A DNA stretch of 36,333 nucleotides from Leptolyngbyaceae cyanobacterium CSU_1_3. GTDB taxonomy: Bacteria > Cyanobacteriota > Cyanobacteriia > Leptolyngbyales > Leptolyngbyaceae. The notes below the pieces were generated by a model. It ran no database searches, had not been told where the DNA came from, and saw only the letters and a program-made list of their open reading frames with translations. The stretch is from assembly GCA_012034655.1 (NCBI GenBank), contig JAAUOZ010000040.1, positions 1-36,333 of the forward strand, read 5' to 3'. Below are positions 1 to 8,748 of this stretch, piece by piece. A program made the translations under genes and the position numbers. Numbering within the stretch: position 1 is the stretch's first letter; each line of letters starts with the position of its first letter.

Positions 1-464
1 GACCTCCATCCGATACATTAAGCAAAACAAACAACCTTTTGCTCCATAAGGGTTTTGAGTGTCTGTAAAATCGATCAATGAATAATTCAAAAAACTGTTA
101 TGAAATCGTTCAAAAGCTTTGCTATACTGCGTCAGCCTATAGATTTTGGTTTAGAAGGGGTGTGGGGGCGCAGCCCCCAGCCAGGGGTGGAACCCCTGCA
201 CCCCGTCCAAAATCTTTAATTTTATGCCCTGACAAAGTATAGTAATGGACTTCAGTCACTTTAGTATCAGGTAAAGGTCGCACCCTGGGGCAGAACTTCT
301 TTCTCTTGCATCTTGTCAATTTCCAGCAATGGGTAGAGTTGTCGCCTATAACCCACCAGTTTGCGAACAAATTCTGACAGCTTCTAATCGAAAAGCTGCC
401 ACGGCTCGATCGGGCTAAGACAGATCGTCTCACTCTTCTACCACTCACCGATCCTCGCAAGCAT
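1..464. other. Gene-free left edge
   Basis: I see no supportable gene here. The only recognisable content is the MITE-like repeat at 122-242. The minus-strand open frame covering 137-460 has no family resemblance. Its C-terminal part is simply the repeat translated, and the second repeat copy near 31.1 kb gives the same peptide ending. Confidence 0.6.
122..242 (+). repeat. MITE-like element, copy 1
   Basis: This is a 121-bp element with imperfect terminal inverted repeats: CTATACTGCGTCAG on the left and the complement of CTATACTTTGTCAG on the right. Inside are two GC-rich hairpins, at 164-178 (loop GCA) and 183-197 (loop GGA). A second, nearly identical copy lies inverted at 31039-31157. The TA at the outer ends would fit IS630/Tc1-type TA target duplication, which is inference. 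It carries no transposase and would need one supplied in trans. Confidence 0.85.
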
Positions 465-1286
465 CTACCCTAAGAAAGGACTCTTTTTCTGTTCTGTTAC
501 GAGGGTCAAACTTACCCATTCACCCCGGCTGCTATAGCTGCGAATTAGCCGTTGCCGCAGATCAGCACTGAGCAGCCACCCCGCTTCGATAAATAAGGGT
601 TGATCTCTTTGAATTTGCATCGGGCAGGTGAAGGAAGCCCCATCCGGCAACAGCAAAACCTGCACCCGTTGCGATCCTTGCTCAAATCGCAGCATCGAAC
701 CCTGAATCGTCCCGGTAGACGTAACTTCTCCCGCCTCTGCAAACGTGATGGCTTGCGTCACTTTGTCGCCATCTTGATGTAGCTTTAGCGTGGTCGCATA
801 GGTGTCAGGCTCCCGCAGGTCGGGGTAGAGCGTGATCGCTTGCCCGTGCCACTCGCCCAGCAGATCTGCCAATGTAAGGGGCGATCGTTCTGGCGCATCT
901 GTGCCAACACGCTGCTCTCGAATTAGAGTCAACCGAGCAGGCTGACCTTCTAAACTAAAAATTTGCACCAGACGCAAACGACGATCGGGCTGCACCAGCG
1001 CCAACTCTGCCCCAAACTGACTCGCCGGAGCAATCTGAATTGTCCCCTGAGAGAATGCACCCGACTCAAAAAATTTTAGCCCGCCGCCTACGGTGGAATA
1101 CTCCAGAGTCAGATCCGGCTGCCCAAGGCGACGCAAGCTGAGGCGAACGGACTGGTTATTGTTCAGCCCTTCCAGAGAAAGCACCGAAGGCGTATCGCTG
1201 AGCACTTCCCCTTGAGGCGAAAGCTGTGTGAACGATCCCCGCCATTCTCCCAAGTTTTGCAAAAAGCATTCCCACTGAGATTTCAT
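465..1286 (-). CDS. DUF3598 family protein
   Basis: The product has about 273 residues and resembles the cyanobacterial DUF3598 family, whose two halves are thought to adopt lipocalin-like beta-barrels distantly related to CpcS/CpeS-type proteins (family knowledge). Visible here are two similar halves, each opening with an L(G)EW(R/H)G segment (residues about 13-17 and 143-148) followed by alternating hydrophobic strands. There is no signal peptide or membrane segment, so it is probably soluble. I chose ATG at 1286 because AGGAG sits six bases upstream; a GTG directly before it could also be read. It follows ftsX on the same strand after about 300 bp that contain a hairpin repeat, so it is probably a separate transcript. 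No enzymatic role can be assigned. Confidence 0.8.
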   Translation of the reverse strand: MKSQWECFLQNLGEWRGSFTQLSPQGEVLSDTPSVLSLEGLNNNQSVRLSLRRLGQPDLTLEYSTVGGGLKFFESGAFSQGTIQIAPASQFGAELALVQPDRRLRLVQIFSLEGQPARLTLIREQRVGTDAPERSPLTLADLLGEWHGQAITLYPDLREPDTYATTLKLHQDGDKVTQAITFAEAGEVTSTGTIQGSMLRFEQGSQRVQVLLLPDGASFTCPMQIQRDQPLFIEAGWLLSADLRQRLIRSYSSRGEWVSLTLVTEQKKSPFLG

Positions 1287-1380
1287 CACTTTCTCCTGGC
1301 TACGAAGACTGGTTGACTGCTAAGGATCGGGAATGATTAACTTGGCAACCCCAGATCCGACAGGAGCACTAAAACTCGGT

Positions 1381-1429
1381 TTCGGCTCCGCTCAACTTAG
1401 GGAGCCGTTGAGGGCTGAGCGAAGCCGAA
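1381..1429. repeat. Dispersed hairpin repeat, copy 1
   Basis: Two imperfectly complementary arms, TTCGGCTCCGCTCAAC (1381-1396) and GCTGAGCGAAGCCGAA (1414-1429), form a hairpin. The same TTCG...GCTCAA / TTGAGC...CGAA pattern returns at 20474-20522 and 23204-23261. It lies in the 297-bp gap between ftsX and the DUF3598 gene; nothing else is evident in that gap. Confidence 0.75.
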
Positions 1430-1583
1430 GCACGATCGCCAAACCTGCAAGCACAAACATTGCTGGGTTAATCAACCAAGTGGAACGATCGTCTCGGCTG
1501 TTTCAGTCAGACAATATGCCTGACCCACCGAGTTCTCGGAGTAATCTAATCATAATGATCCTAGCCAAGAATGGTTTGGCATA

Positions 1584-2485
1584 TTATCGGGTGGAGAAAC
1601 GGCGCACCGCAAACAGGCTACCCATCAGCCCGACAGAGCTACCAAAGGCTAACAAAATCATGGGCAGCGCGATCGCATCCACAGGTCGAAGCTGCAACCC
1701 TTCTGCCAAAAATTGCACAAAGTCTGCTTGGTGGGCCAATTGATGCTGTAAAAATTGCCCTACACCCTGAATCGAACCCCACGCGATCGTGCCCCCACCC
1801 CGCCAAAGGTCACACCCTGTAGCAAAAACGGAAAATAAATCCAACTAGATGTAGCGCCCACCAACTGCATCACTTCAATCTCACGCCGACGCGCCATCAC
1901 GATCAGCCGAATGGTGGTGTTGATGACGGCGATCGCCGTCAGAGTCAGCAATCCCGTGATCATCATGCTCACTGAGGTTAGACCTTGATTGAGTTGAGCA
2001 ATTCGCTGCACGGCCTCGTCCACATATTGCACGTCTTCAACACCGCCCAAAGACTTTAACTTTTTAGCCAAAACCGGAACCTGATCCGAAGATTTGGCTT
2101 TCACCTTCAATTCATCGACCAGTGGGTTGCCCTCTAGTTGCCGAGTGACATCTTTGAGATCCGAGAGATTCAACTCTTTGATCAATCTTGCCCAGGCGGC
2201 TTCTTTGGTGATGCCCTGTACCCTGGCGACTTCTGGCATTTTCTCGACCACAGGCTTCAGCGTTTCCGCACCCACTCCTGTTTCTAGGTAAACCGAGACC
2301 TCTAGCTGGCTACCAAATTGGTTGAGCAAGCCTTCTAGCTGCCAAGAAGTCTGTAACCCAATGCCAAACAAGAACAGTAGCACTGTAACCGTGCTGATGG
2401 CTGCCCAATTCATCCAGCCGCCCCGCCGCAAACCCAACAGCGTCTCTTGGAGTAAATAATCTAGCTTGGTAAAAAAACGAAACAC
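1584..2485 (-). pseudogene. ftsX: Cell division protein FtsX, interrupted by one frameshift
   Basis: FtsX is the membrane partner of the ABC-type ATPase FtsE in the divisome and controls cell-wall hydrolases. The N-terminal part has a short cytoplasmic start, a first membrane helix (ISTVTVLLFLFGIGL), a periplasmic domain starting near QLEVSVYLETG, and then further helices. The frame breaks after LLQGVTFGG, in the two C-runs at 1792-1801. The overlapping frame continues from TIAWGS to the last helix and ends at 1584. Adding one G (minus strand) restores about 300 residues, the normal length. The GTG at 2485 gives the family-like start VFRFFTKLDYLL; a TTG at 2530 is the longer option. It lies downstream of ribBA on the same strand. 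A sequencing error is more likely than a dead gene. No ftsE is adjacent; the ATPase at 17.1-17.8 kb is a distant candidate only. Confidence 0.85.
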
Positions 2486-2599
2486 TTTGAATCTTTGGTT
2501 GCTAATAATCTCCGTTATTTTTAGCACCAAGTTGGCAAGTTACCAATTTTTTTTGGTATTTTTTGACCCGATTGCATCGATTCGCCGTGCAAGCCGCCA

Positions 2600-4294
2600 T
2601 TAGTCAGAGGTTGAAAAGCTGTAAATCGTCTGAGTTTCTAGGGCATCACAGATCGAGGAAGGCCGTTGACCTACGGCAAAGGCTTGGCGATCGAGTTGCA
2701 CTTGCAGCCCCGTGAGCGGATCAGACCCCGGAGAAATAATAAACTCTAGTTTCTCAACAAATGACCAGTCAGCGATCGTATCCAGAATTTGAGCGATTGC
2801 GCCGACATAGGGATGTCCGGGTGCTCTATACCAGTCTCCATCGCTGACTAGAGCTTGCTCAAATCCCAGATTCACAATCAGCGTATCTTGACCAAATAGC
2901 GCCGCTGCCACGGGCCTCGCTTCTTCTTGCAGCATCAGATCATGCATCTTGGCCAGATAGCGCAGCTTTTCTAGCCGCTCATATCGTTCGGTCACGGTTT
3001 CTGACTCGGCTTGTAAATGAATCGCCACCGTCACTAAATACGTCCGCAGAAACAAGTGCCCCATTTTCTCAGCTTTGGTGGCGAGATAGCTGAAATTGTA
3101 GGAGGTGGCCTCAATCAGCAAAGGCACACGATCGACCATCTCTAGCCCGTATCCCTTCAGTCCGGCAATCTTACGCGGGTTGTTTGTCACCAGGCGAATC
3201 TTCTTCACGCCCAGATCGTTCAGGATCTGCGCCCCTACGCCATAGTCTCGTAGGTCAGCCGGGAAGCCCAATCGTTCGTTTGCCTCGACCGTATCTAGAC
3301 CCAAATCTTGCAGCGAATAGGCTTTGAGCTTGTTCACTAGCCCGATCCCCCGTCCTTCTTGGCGCAGGTAGACCACCACACCCATGCCCGCGTTTTCGAT
3401 CATTTTCAGGGCTGCTTGAAGCTGCATCCGACAGTCGCAGCGCAGAGAGCCGAGAGAATCGCCCGTCAAACATTCTGAATGGACACGCACCATCACCGCC
3501 TGGTCTTTGAACTGAGTCGGATCACCTTTAACGATCGCCACATGCTCTGAGTTGTCTAACAAGTTGCGATAGGCGTAAATCTGAAATCGCCCAAACTGCG
3601 ACGGCAAATCTGCAACAGTTTCTCGACAGACAAAGCGTTCGTGGCGGAGCCGATAGCTGATTAGGTCGGCAATGCTGATGATTTTGAGATTGTGCTCTTT
3701 GGAATATTCGATCAGTTCCGGCAGTCGGGCCATCGAACCATCGGAGTTTTGAATCTCGCAAATGACTCCTGCTGGGTAGAGACCCGCCAATCGAGCTAGA
3801 TCAACCGCAGCTTCGGTGTGCCCTGCTCGCTTAAGAACGCCGCCCTCCCTAGCGCGAATTGGGAATACATGACCCGGACGGCGCAAATCGTTGGGGCGTG
3901 TCTCTGGGCTGAGGGCAACTTGGATGGTTCTGGCGCGGTCTTCGGCGGAAATTCCCGTTGTCACGCCGACTCTGGGCGATGCATCAATACTGACGGTGAA
4001 CGCGGTCTGGTTGCTGTCCGTGTTTTCACGTACCATCAAGGGCACGTCCAATTCGTCTAGCCGAGTACCAGTCATGGCTAAACAAATCAGCCCCCGTGCG
4101 TAGACTGCCATGAAGTTAATCATGTCGGGGGTGGCAAACTGGGCAGCGCAGATTACATCGCCTTCGTTTTCCCGATTCTCGTCATCGACTACGACGATCG
4201 ACTTGCCGGATTTCAGGTCAGCCAGAGCCTCATCGATTGAATCGAATCTAAAGGGTCGGCTTGACAGGGATTGAGCACTGACGGAGAGGTTCAA
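2600..4294 (-). CDS. ribBA: Bifunctional DHBP synthase / GTP cyclohydrolase II
   Basis: This enzyme makes both riboflavin precursors: 3,4-dihydroxy-2-butanone 4-phosphate from ribulose 5-phosphate, and the pyrimidine precursor from GTP. The N-terminal RibB domain (about 15-215) has the acidic motif [10 protein letters not shown] (37-46) and [12 protein letters not shown]. The RibA domain (about 220-410) has the zinc ligands in [14 protein letters not shown] (near 275) and the RQEGRGIGL signature. Both halves look catalytically complete. At 564 residues it is much longer than typical RibBA (about 400) because of a C-terminal extension of about 150 residues that I associate with cyanobacterial homologues and whose role I do not know. 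The gene is divergent from argC across 714 bp. I looked for an FMN riboswitch upstream and did not find its conserved core. Confidence 0.97.
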   Translation of the reverse strand: MNLSVSAQSLSSRPFRFDSIDEALADLKSGKSIVVVDDENRENEGDVICAAQFATPDMINFMAVYARGLICLAMTGTRLDELDVPLMVRENTDSNQTAFTVSIDASPRVGVTTGISAEDRARTIQVALSPETRPNDLRRPGHVFPIRAREGGVLKRAGHTEAAVDLARLAGLYPAGVICEIQNSDGSMARLPELIEYSKEHNLKIISIADLISYRLRHERFVCRETVADLPSQFGRFQIYAYRNLLDNSEHVAIVKGDPTQFKDQAVMVRVHSECLTGDSLGSLRCDCRMQLQAALKMIENAGMGVVVYLRQEGRGIGLVNKLKAYSLQDLGLDTVEANERLGFPADLRDYGVGAQILNDLGVKKIRLVTNNPRKIAGLKGYGLEMVDRVPLLIEATSYNFSYLATKAEKMGHLFLRTYLVTVAIHLQAESETVTERYERLEKLRYLAKMHDLMLQEEARPVAAALFGQDTLIVNLGFEQALVSDGDWYRAPGHPYVGAIAQILDTIADWSFVEKLEFIISPGSDPLTGLQVQLDRQAFAVGQRPSSICDALETQTIYSFSTSD

Positions 4295-4560
4295 AGCAGT
4301 AACACCGTAAAGTTTTCTGAAGCGGCTTTAATCTTGATTGTAGTTCTTTTAACTTTGAAAGCGCACCTGTCTTTGACTGTGATTCTTTTGACTAAGAACC
4401 CCTGAGGCACTCTTACAGAGCGTGAAAAGCAGCATATCACAGGTGTATAAAAACCTGTAGTCATGTTGATGCTTCTAAAGCTAACAAAAGTTGAAAGAAT
4501 TTGTCTGCGTTGTTCCCCGATAACTAGGTATTGTAGATGGCTCTTTCGTAGAATAGTAAG

Positions 4561-4634
4561 TCAGCAATCTGCGGAGATTCCTCACCTTAATTGCTGAAAA
4601 ACGATGAACTTGAGTCAGCAATTTTGATGAGGGA
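4561..4634 (+). promoter_or_regulatory. Possible structured leader with alternative stems
   Basis: TCAGCAAT (4561-4568) pairs perfectly with ATTGCTGA (4590-4597). The same TCAGCAATT sequence recurs at 4615-4623, so the middle strand could pair with either side. The loop TTCCTCACC (around 4578) is partly complementary to GATGAGGGAGG just after the third copy. Mutually exclusive pairing is possible, but no known RNA family is recognised and transcription is unproven. Confidence 0.3.
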
Positions 4635-4874
4635 GGATTACTCTATAACTTTCTGTCTATAGAAAATTTTCAAGCCTTTGATAATTTTTTTCAAATTGTT
4701 CTCTGATCTTCGTAGCTTATGAAGCCAAAGTTGGGGATGAACTAGCGTTAGAGTAAAGGACGATCGAGGGGGGGCGATCGGTCTTCAAGGTTTAACCTGC
4801 GAAACTTAGGCTCTAAACTTCAGATTTTGGCTCACAAAGCCTCAGAACTCAATTTTATCGCTTCATAACTCTCA

Positions 4875-4927
4875 GGAGGGCACAAAGTCTGAACTTTAAG
4901 AATAGGTCTTATGCCCTCCGACCTATT
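4875..4927 (+). promoter_or_regulatory. Candidate pseudoknot RNA element upstream of argC
   Basis: Three nested pairings fit in 53 bases. GGAGGGCA (4875-4882) is perfectly complementary to TGCCCTCC (4912-4919). AAAGT/ACTTT (4884-4888 and 4893-4897) closes a tetraloop. AATAGGTC (4901-4908) pairs perfectly with GACCTATT (4920-4927). The 3' strand of the first stem is the loop of the last stem, which is pseudoknot geometry. It lies about 80 bases before the argC start. I do not recognise it as a known riboswitch class. Orientation and function are inference. Confidence 0.4.
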
Positions 4928-5008
4928 TATCTGTTTTGAGATTTGTAGGTTCAGGATTACAATGCAGCAGGAGTTTAGCCGTTCAGCCGTCGGTAAGGGT
5001 CATGAAAT

Positions 5009-6067
5009 ATGGGTGATGTAGAGCGTGTACCCGTCGGTGTGATTGGCGCATCTGGCTATGGTGGGGTGCAGTTGGTTCGCCTATTGATGGAGCACCCAAG
5101 CTTGGAGTTGGTGTATTTGGGTGGAGATAGCAGCGCAGGGCGAGAGTTTTCGAGTCTTTATCCGCACTTGGCCCATCGGGTGAGCCAAAAAATTGAGGCG
5201 ATCGATTTGGATCTGATCAGCGATCGCTGTCAGGCGGTGTTTCTTTCGTTGCCGAGCGGTTTGGCTTTCAAAATGGCTCCGACACTGTTGGCGAAAGGCT
5301 GCAAGGTGTTGGATTTGTCTGCGGACTATCGATTTTCTGATCTCAACACCTATCGAACCTGGTATGGCAGCGATCGTCAGGATCACGAAATCGCTGAGAC
5401 GGCAGTTTATGGATTGCCAGAACTGTATCGCGATCGCATTGCAGAGGCGCAGTTGGTGGGTTGCCCTGGGTGCTACCCAACCGTGAGCTTGTTGGCGTTA
5501 GCTCCCTTATTTAAGCAGGGGCTAATTGTGACAGAAACGGCGATCGTGGATGCTAAGTCTGGCACGTCTGGCGGTGGGCGGAAATCTCAAGCCAGTCTAC
5601 TACTGGCGGAGGCAGACAGCTCGGTTGGGGCTTATAGTGTGGCGCGTCACCGCCATACTCCTGAGATTGAGCAAATTTGCAGCGATCTGGCAGGTCATGA
5701 AGTGATGGTGCAATTTACTCCGCATCTCGTGCCGATGGCGCGGGGAATTTTGGCAACAGTTTACGCAACGCTGCGTGATCCAGGGTTAGTGCGGGAAGAT
5801 TTGCTGACGATTTATGGAGCGTTTTATCGATCGTCTCCCTGGGTGAAGCTGTTGCCAGTGGGCATTTATCCCCAAACAAAATGGGCCAGTGGCACGAATC
5901 TTTGCTACATCGGCATTGAGGTTGATCCGCGCACCGATCGGGTGATTGTGATCGCGGCGATCGACAATTTGCTCAAAGGGCAAGCGGGGCAGGCTATTCA
6001 GTGTCTTAATTTGATGATGGGCTGGGAGGAGACGTTGGGGTTGCCGAGTTTGGGGTTTTATCCTTAG
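5009..6067 (+). CDS. argC: N-acetyl-gamma-glutamyl-phosphate reductase
   Basis: ArgC carries out the NADPH-dependent reduction of N-acetyl-glutamyl phosphate to the semialdehyde, the third step of arginine (ornithine) synthesis in the cytosol. The protein has 352 residues, the normal size. It has the dinucleotide-binding GASGYGG loop (13-19), the catalytic cysteine in GCPGCYPT (Cys155), and the [12 protein letters not shown] and HRHTPEI motifs of the dimerisation/catalytic domain. The start ATG at 5009 gives the expected short lead into [13 protein letters not shown]; only a weak AAGGG lies upstream. It stands alone and converges on cobM, ending 32 bp from that gene's stop. The long upstream region with possible RNA structure suggests leader-level control, but nothing proves it. 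Confidence 0.97.
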   Translation: MGDVERVPVGVIGASGYGGVQLVRLLMEHPSLELVYLGGDSSAGREFSSLYPHLAHRVSQKIEAIDLDLISDRCQAVFLSLPSGLAFKMAPTLLAKGCKVLDLSADYRFSDLNTYRTWYGSDRQDHEIAETAVYGLPELYRDRIAEAQLVGCPGCYPTVSLLALAPLFKQGLIVTETAIVDAKSGTSGGGRKSQASLLLAEADSSVGAYSVARHRHTPEIEQICSDLAGHEVMVQFTPHLVPMARGILATVYATLRDPGLVREDLLTIYGAFYRSSPWVKLLPVGIYPQTKWASGTNLCYIGIEVDPRTDRVIVIAAIDNLLKGQAGQAIQCLNLMMGWEETLGLPSLGFYP

Positions 6068-6099
6068 GGAATGAGGGGCTGGCTTCGACTGGTTTTGTG

Positions 6100-6960
6100 T
6101 CAGGTAGGGTTGCGGAAGAGACGATCGTGGTCGGGGTTGTAGAGGCGCGATCGGGTTTGAGCAAGGTTGGTGGGGCGATCGGTGGTAAGAAATTCTGTGG
6201 GCACGGTGGGGGCGGTCAGGGCAGGGCTGATTAGGTAGAGGGTGGTTCGAGTCAGGTTTTCTTGCTGGGTGACGATTGCCATTTGTTGGAGGGGGACGAG
6301 ACGAATTTTTTCGTCTTCCCAGCCGAGACGGAAACAAATTGCGACGGGCGTATCGGCGGGGTAATGTTCCATAAGCTGGGTCTGAGCTTTCTCAACGTGG
6401 CGAGCGCTGAGGTAGAGACACAAGCTGGCACGGTGGGCGGCTAAGGTTGAGAGTTCTTCAGAAACGGGCACTTTGGTGCGCCCGCTTACCCGCGTTAGAA
6501 TAATCGACTGTACGAGTTCAGGAACCGTCAACTCAACGCGCAACCGAGCCGCCGCCGCCTGGAAGGCGCTGATGCCCGGCACAACCTCAAAGGGAATCTC
6601 AGCCGCTAACAGGGCTTGCATCTGCTCCTGAACGGCTCCATAAAGGCAGGGATCGCCAGAGTGTAACCGCACGATCGCTGCTCCGCTTCTGACGCGATCG
6701 ATCATCAGGGGCAAAATTTCTTCTAGGGTCTTGTCGGCGGTGGGAATGATTTCTGCATCGGCACGAATGCCTTGCAGCAGTTGTTTGGGCACGAGTGAAT
6801 CAGCAAATACGATCGTATCTGCCTGCGACAGGAGCCGTTGCGCCTTTATCGTCAGTAACTCGGGGTCGCCTGTTCCCGCTCCAACGATGTAGACTCCGGG
6901 GGCAAGTCGCGGTGCTGCGTCGGAAGGGTGGAAAAATAGCTCAGGGTCAGGCACGGTCAT
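6100..6960 (-). CDS. cobM: Precorrin-4 C11-methyltransferase
   Basis: This enzyme transfers a methyl group from S-adenosylmethionine to C11 of (cobalt-)precorrin-4 in corrin-ring assembly for cobalamin-type cofactors. The tetrapyrrole methylase fold is shown by VYIVGAGTGDPELLTIKAQ (about 23-41), ADSLVP, the RLHSGDPCLYGA loop (about 98-109) and EVVPGISAFQAAAA. The length of 286 residues includes a tail of about 30 residues beyond the core. It is downstream of lgt on the same strand, 151 bp away, but an oppositely oriented ORF and terminator lie in that gap. No other cob gene is in the window. No cobalamin riboswitch was seen upstream. Confidence 0.95.
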   Translation of the reverse strand: MTVPDPELFFHPSDAAPRLAPGVYIVGAGTGDPELLTIKAQRLLSQADTIVFADSLVPKQLLQGIRADAEIIPTADKTLEEILPLMIDRVRSGAAIVRLHSGDPCLYGAVQEQMQALLAAEIPFEVVPGISAFQAAAARLRVELTVPELVQSIILTRVSGRTKVPVSEELSTLAAHRASLCLYLSARHVEKAQTQLMEHYPADTPVAICFRLGWEDEKIRLVPLQQMAIVTQQENLTRTTLYLISPALTAPTVPTEFLTTDRPTNLAQTRSRLYNPDHDRLFRNPT

Positions 6961-6987
6961 GGTTCACCAACGACACGATTGGGCAAA

Positions 6988-7080
6988 TGAGCAACGAGGT
7001 AAAAAAAACTCTAACTCCCTCAAACTCTTCCGGATATGTACTGAGAAACGGGTATAGGGGAATGGTAGATGCACCCTGAC
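6988..7080 (+). CDS. Candidate 30-residue small protein (or sRNA)
   Basis: A 30-codon frame reads MSNEVKKTLTPSNSSG then YVLRNGYRGMVDAP and stops five bases before a strong intrinsic terminator on the same strand. Both flanking genes, lgt and cobM, run the other way, and the nearest upstream plus-strand gene (argC) ended about 900 bp earlier. Some separate plus-strand transcript must therefore end here. There is no good Shine-Dalgarno before ATG 6988, and the codons (AGA, AGG, GTA, CTA) differ from neighbouring genes, so a non-coding RNA is an equal possibility. I do not recognise the peptide. Confidence 0.45.
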
Positions 7081-7084
7081 TAGT

Positions 7085-7113
7085 CCCCGGAGCGAATGCT
7101 TCGGGGGTTTTTT
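7085..7113 (+). terminator. Intrinsic terminator (plus strand)
   Basis: A nine-pair stem, CCCCGGAGC with GCTTCGGGG (7085-7093 and 7098-7106, one G-T pair), closes a GAAT loop and is followed by TTTTTT at 7108-7113. No U-tract exists on the minus strand, so it serves plus-strand transcription and overlaps the lgt stop codon by two bases. Confidence 0.88.
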
Positions 7114-7978
7114 ATGAGGATAAATCGTGAGAGTTGGGATCGGGGACAACATCGGGTAGCGATCGTCTCTGTCCGTAGAGCCAAAATAGTCCGATCGTGC
7201 CTAGACCAATGCCGACCAGGCTGACAATTTGCGCCGTTCGTAATCCTCCGACCATCAGACTGTCTGTTCGCAGACCTTCGATCCAGACGCGGCCTGCACT
7301 ATAAGCCACCAGATAAATCAAGAAAATAGTGCCAACTTTGAGCCGAATCTTGCCCCGCAAATCTTGGATGAATAGCGTCATCAGCAAACCAAAAACCGCC
7401 AAATTCCACAGCGATTCATATAGAAAAGTGGGATGGTAGTATTCAATAGCCTCAAAGCCGATCGGGCGACGATCGAAGGGAATGGAAAGCTTCCAAGGCA
7501 GATCGGTCGGCCCGCCAAACGCTTCTGAGTTAAAGAAATTTCCCCAACGCCCGATCGCTTGTCCCAAGATTAACGATGGCGCAACTAGGTCTGCCAACTG
7601 CCAAAACGACACCTGTTTGATCTTCGAGAAAATCAGTGCGGCGATTACACCACCCAAAATTGCGCCATGAATGGCAATTCCTCCTTCCCAAATCGCTACG
7701 ATTTTTTGGGGGTTTTGCGCGTATTGAGTCCATTCAAACAGCACATAATAGAGTCGCGCACTCGGAATCGCTGCCACAACCAGCCATACCGCCAGATCGC
7801 TCAACAGTTCTGGGTTGACCTGTCGCCGGGTAGCCAGATTTTGCGAAAGGGTTGCTCCAATTAAAACCGCAGAGGCAATCAGCAAGCCATACCAGCGAAT
7901 GACGATCGCGCCCCACTCAAACAAAATCGGCCCCGGAGAAGTGAATTTAAATGCCACCAAAGAAGAGTCAAAGACCAT
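7112..7978 (-). CDS. lgt: Prolipoprotein diacylglyceryl transferase
   Basis: Lgt moves a diacylglyceryl group from phosphatidylglycerol to the lipobox cysteine of prelipoproteins, the first step of bacterial lipoprotein maturation, in the inner membrane. At 288 residues it has the expected size, with about seven membrane segments (for example [14 protein letters not shown] near 29-42). It has the [14 protein letters not shown] loop (about 97-110) and the Lgt signature [13 protein letters not shown] (143-155), which holds the conserved substrate-contacting residues. The start ATG at 7978 gives a family-like N terminus ending in WYG. The likely lipoprotein substrate in this window is the thioredoxin-like protein at 30369-30896. 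Confidence 0.97.
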   Translation of the reverse strand: MVFDSSLVAFKFTSPGPILFEWGAIVIRWYGLLIASAVLIGATLSQNLATRRQVNPELLSDLAVWLVVAAIPSARLYYVLFEWTQYAQNPQKIVAIWEGGIAIHGAILGGVIAALIFSKIKQVSFWQLADLVAPSLILGQAIGRWGNFFNSEAFGGPTDLPWKLSIPFDRRPIGFEAIEYYHPTFLYESLWNLAVFGLLMTLFIQDLRGKIRLKVGTIFLIYLVAYSAGRVWIEGLRTDSLMVGGLRTAQIVSLVGIGLGTIGLFWLYGQRRSLPDVVPDPNSHDLSS

Positions 7979-8171
7979 GACACAGCGCTACGATCGGGCA
8001 TAAAAACCATAGCATCTTGAGAGGGGTGAAAGAGAAGAACCAAGGGATGAAACCCGTTACGCTCTGAAATCATCTAGACCTTTGACCCGAAAGCTTAGGG
8101 CAGAGCCAATGGCACAGCTATAACCTGTAGAGCTTAGGGGCATTCTCAGCCTCCACGTTGCTTCCCACATA

Positions 8172-8216
8172 TATATAGAGCCTATATAGAGCCTGTTGAA
8201 AATAGAGCCTGTTGAA
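8172..8216. repeat. Short direct repeats
   Basis: Two adjacent copies of (T/A)ATAGAGCCTGTTGAA at 8185-8200 and 8201-8216 are preceded by a partial TATATAGAGCC unit. They lie in the 249-bp gap after the lgt start and just beyond the stop of the small exported protein gene. Confidence 0.7.
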
Positions 8217-8227
8217 CTCTTGCTAAG

Positions 8228-8467
8228 CTAGCGTTCTTGTTTTCGTTGCCAGGCAGCACTCACAGCCGCACCTGCCCCAGCGACTAACCCAGTGGTCATA
8301 CCTTCAATCGTTTTGACGATCGGGTTCTGCGTCAAACACTGGTTAGTGACTACTTTTTCTTGCAAACATTGATTGCTTTCTGCCCAACTTGCAGTTCCTC
8401 CGACAATTACGCCTGTCGCGCTACAGAGCAAGACGAGTAAAGTGAAGCGTTGTTTATTTCTACCCAT
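8228..8467 (-). CDS. Small exported protein of unknown function
   Basis: The product has 79 residues. The first 30 form a signal peptide (RNKQRF, then a hydrophobic stretch LLVLLCSATGVIVGG, then ASWAES as a likely cleavage site). The mature part contains a short internal duplication, NQCLQEKVVT and NQCLTQNPIV, each with one cysteine. A second apolar stretch, TTGLVAGAGAAVSAAW, precedes a basic tail, WQRKQER. The two cysteines could form a disulfide in the periplasm (inference). I do not recognise a family. Confidence 0.7.
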   Translation of the reverse strand: MGRNKQRFTLLVLLCSATGVIVGGTASWAESNQCLQEKVVTNQCLTQNPIVKTIEGMTTGLVAGAGAAVSAAWQRKQER

Positions 8468-8748
8468 AGATTGATGACAGCTGACAACACCATAAGTGAG
8501 TACAGCTTAATTTGCCCATTTCCCGGAGAGAGGCGACCCGATCGAATGAAGGTCTGATGAGGGTTGTTGATAAACATCTTAAAGCTTTGCAGGGCAAGGC
8601 TTTTGGATGAAGGTCGGACTCATGATGCAACAACGCTGAGAGATAGAATCTTTCTCTGGCGATCGCCCACAATGCCAACAACGACTGCTGTCACCGCAAT
8701 GTTTTCGGCAAATATCTGTTGGGGTTTGCTTGAATTTCACCTCACTAC

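Larger units (their letters stand above)
4295..5008. other. Long divergent intergenic region, ribBA/argC
   Basis: No convincing protein gene lies in these 714 bp; the longest open frames are about 45 codons without ribosome binding sites. The region is AT-richer than its flanks and must hold the promoters of two divergent genes. It contains two sets of potential RNA structure, at 4561-4634 and 4875-4927, listed separately. Confidence 0.6.

Noticed and set aside
137..460. Protein gene on the minus strand at the left edge
   Set aside because: The frame is largely MITE sequence; the same peptide ending appears from the other MITE copy.
1584..2485. Programmed -1 frameshift in ftsX
   Set aside because: No slippery heptamer plus downstream structure is evident, and four other genes show the same one-base deficit in homopolymers, so an error is the simpler explanation.
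4295..5008. FMN riboswitch before ribBA
   Set aside because: The conserved RFN core was not found on the minus strand.
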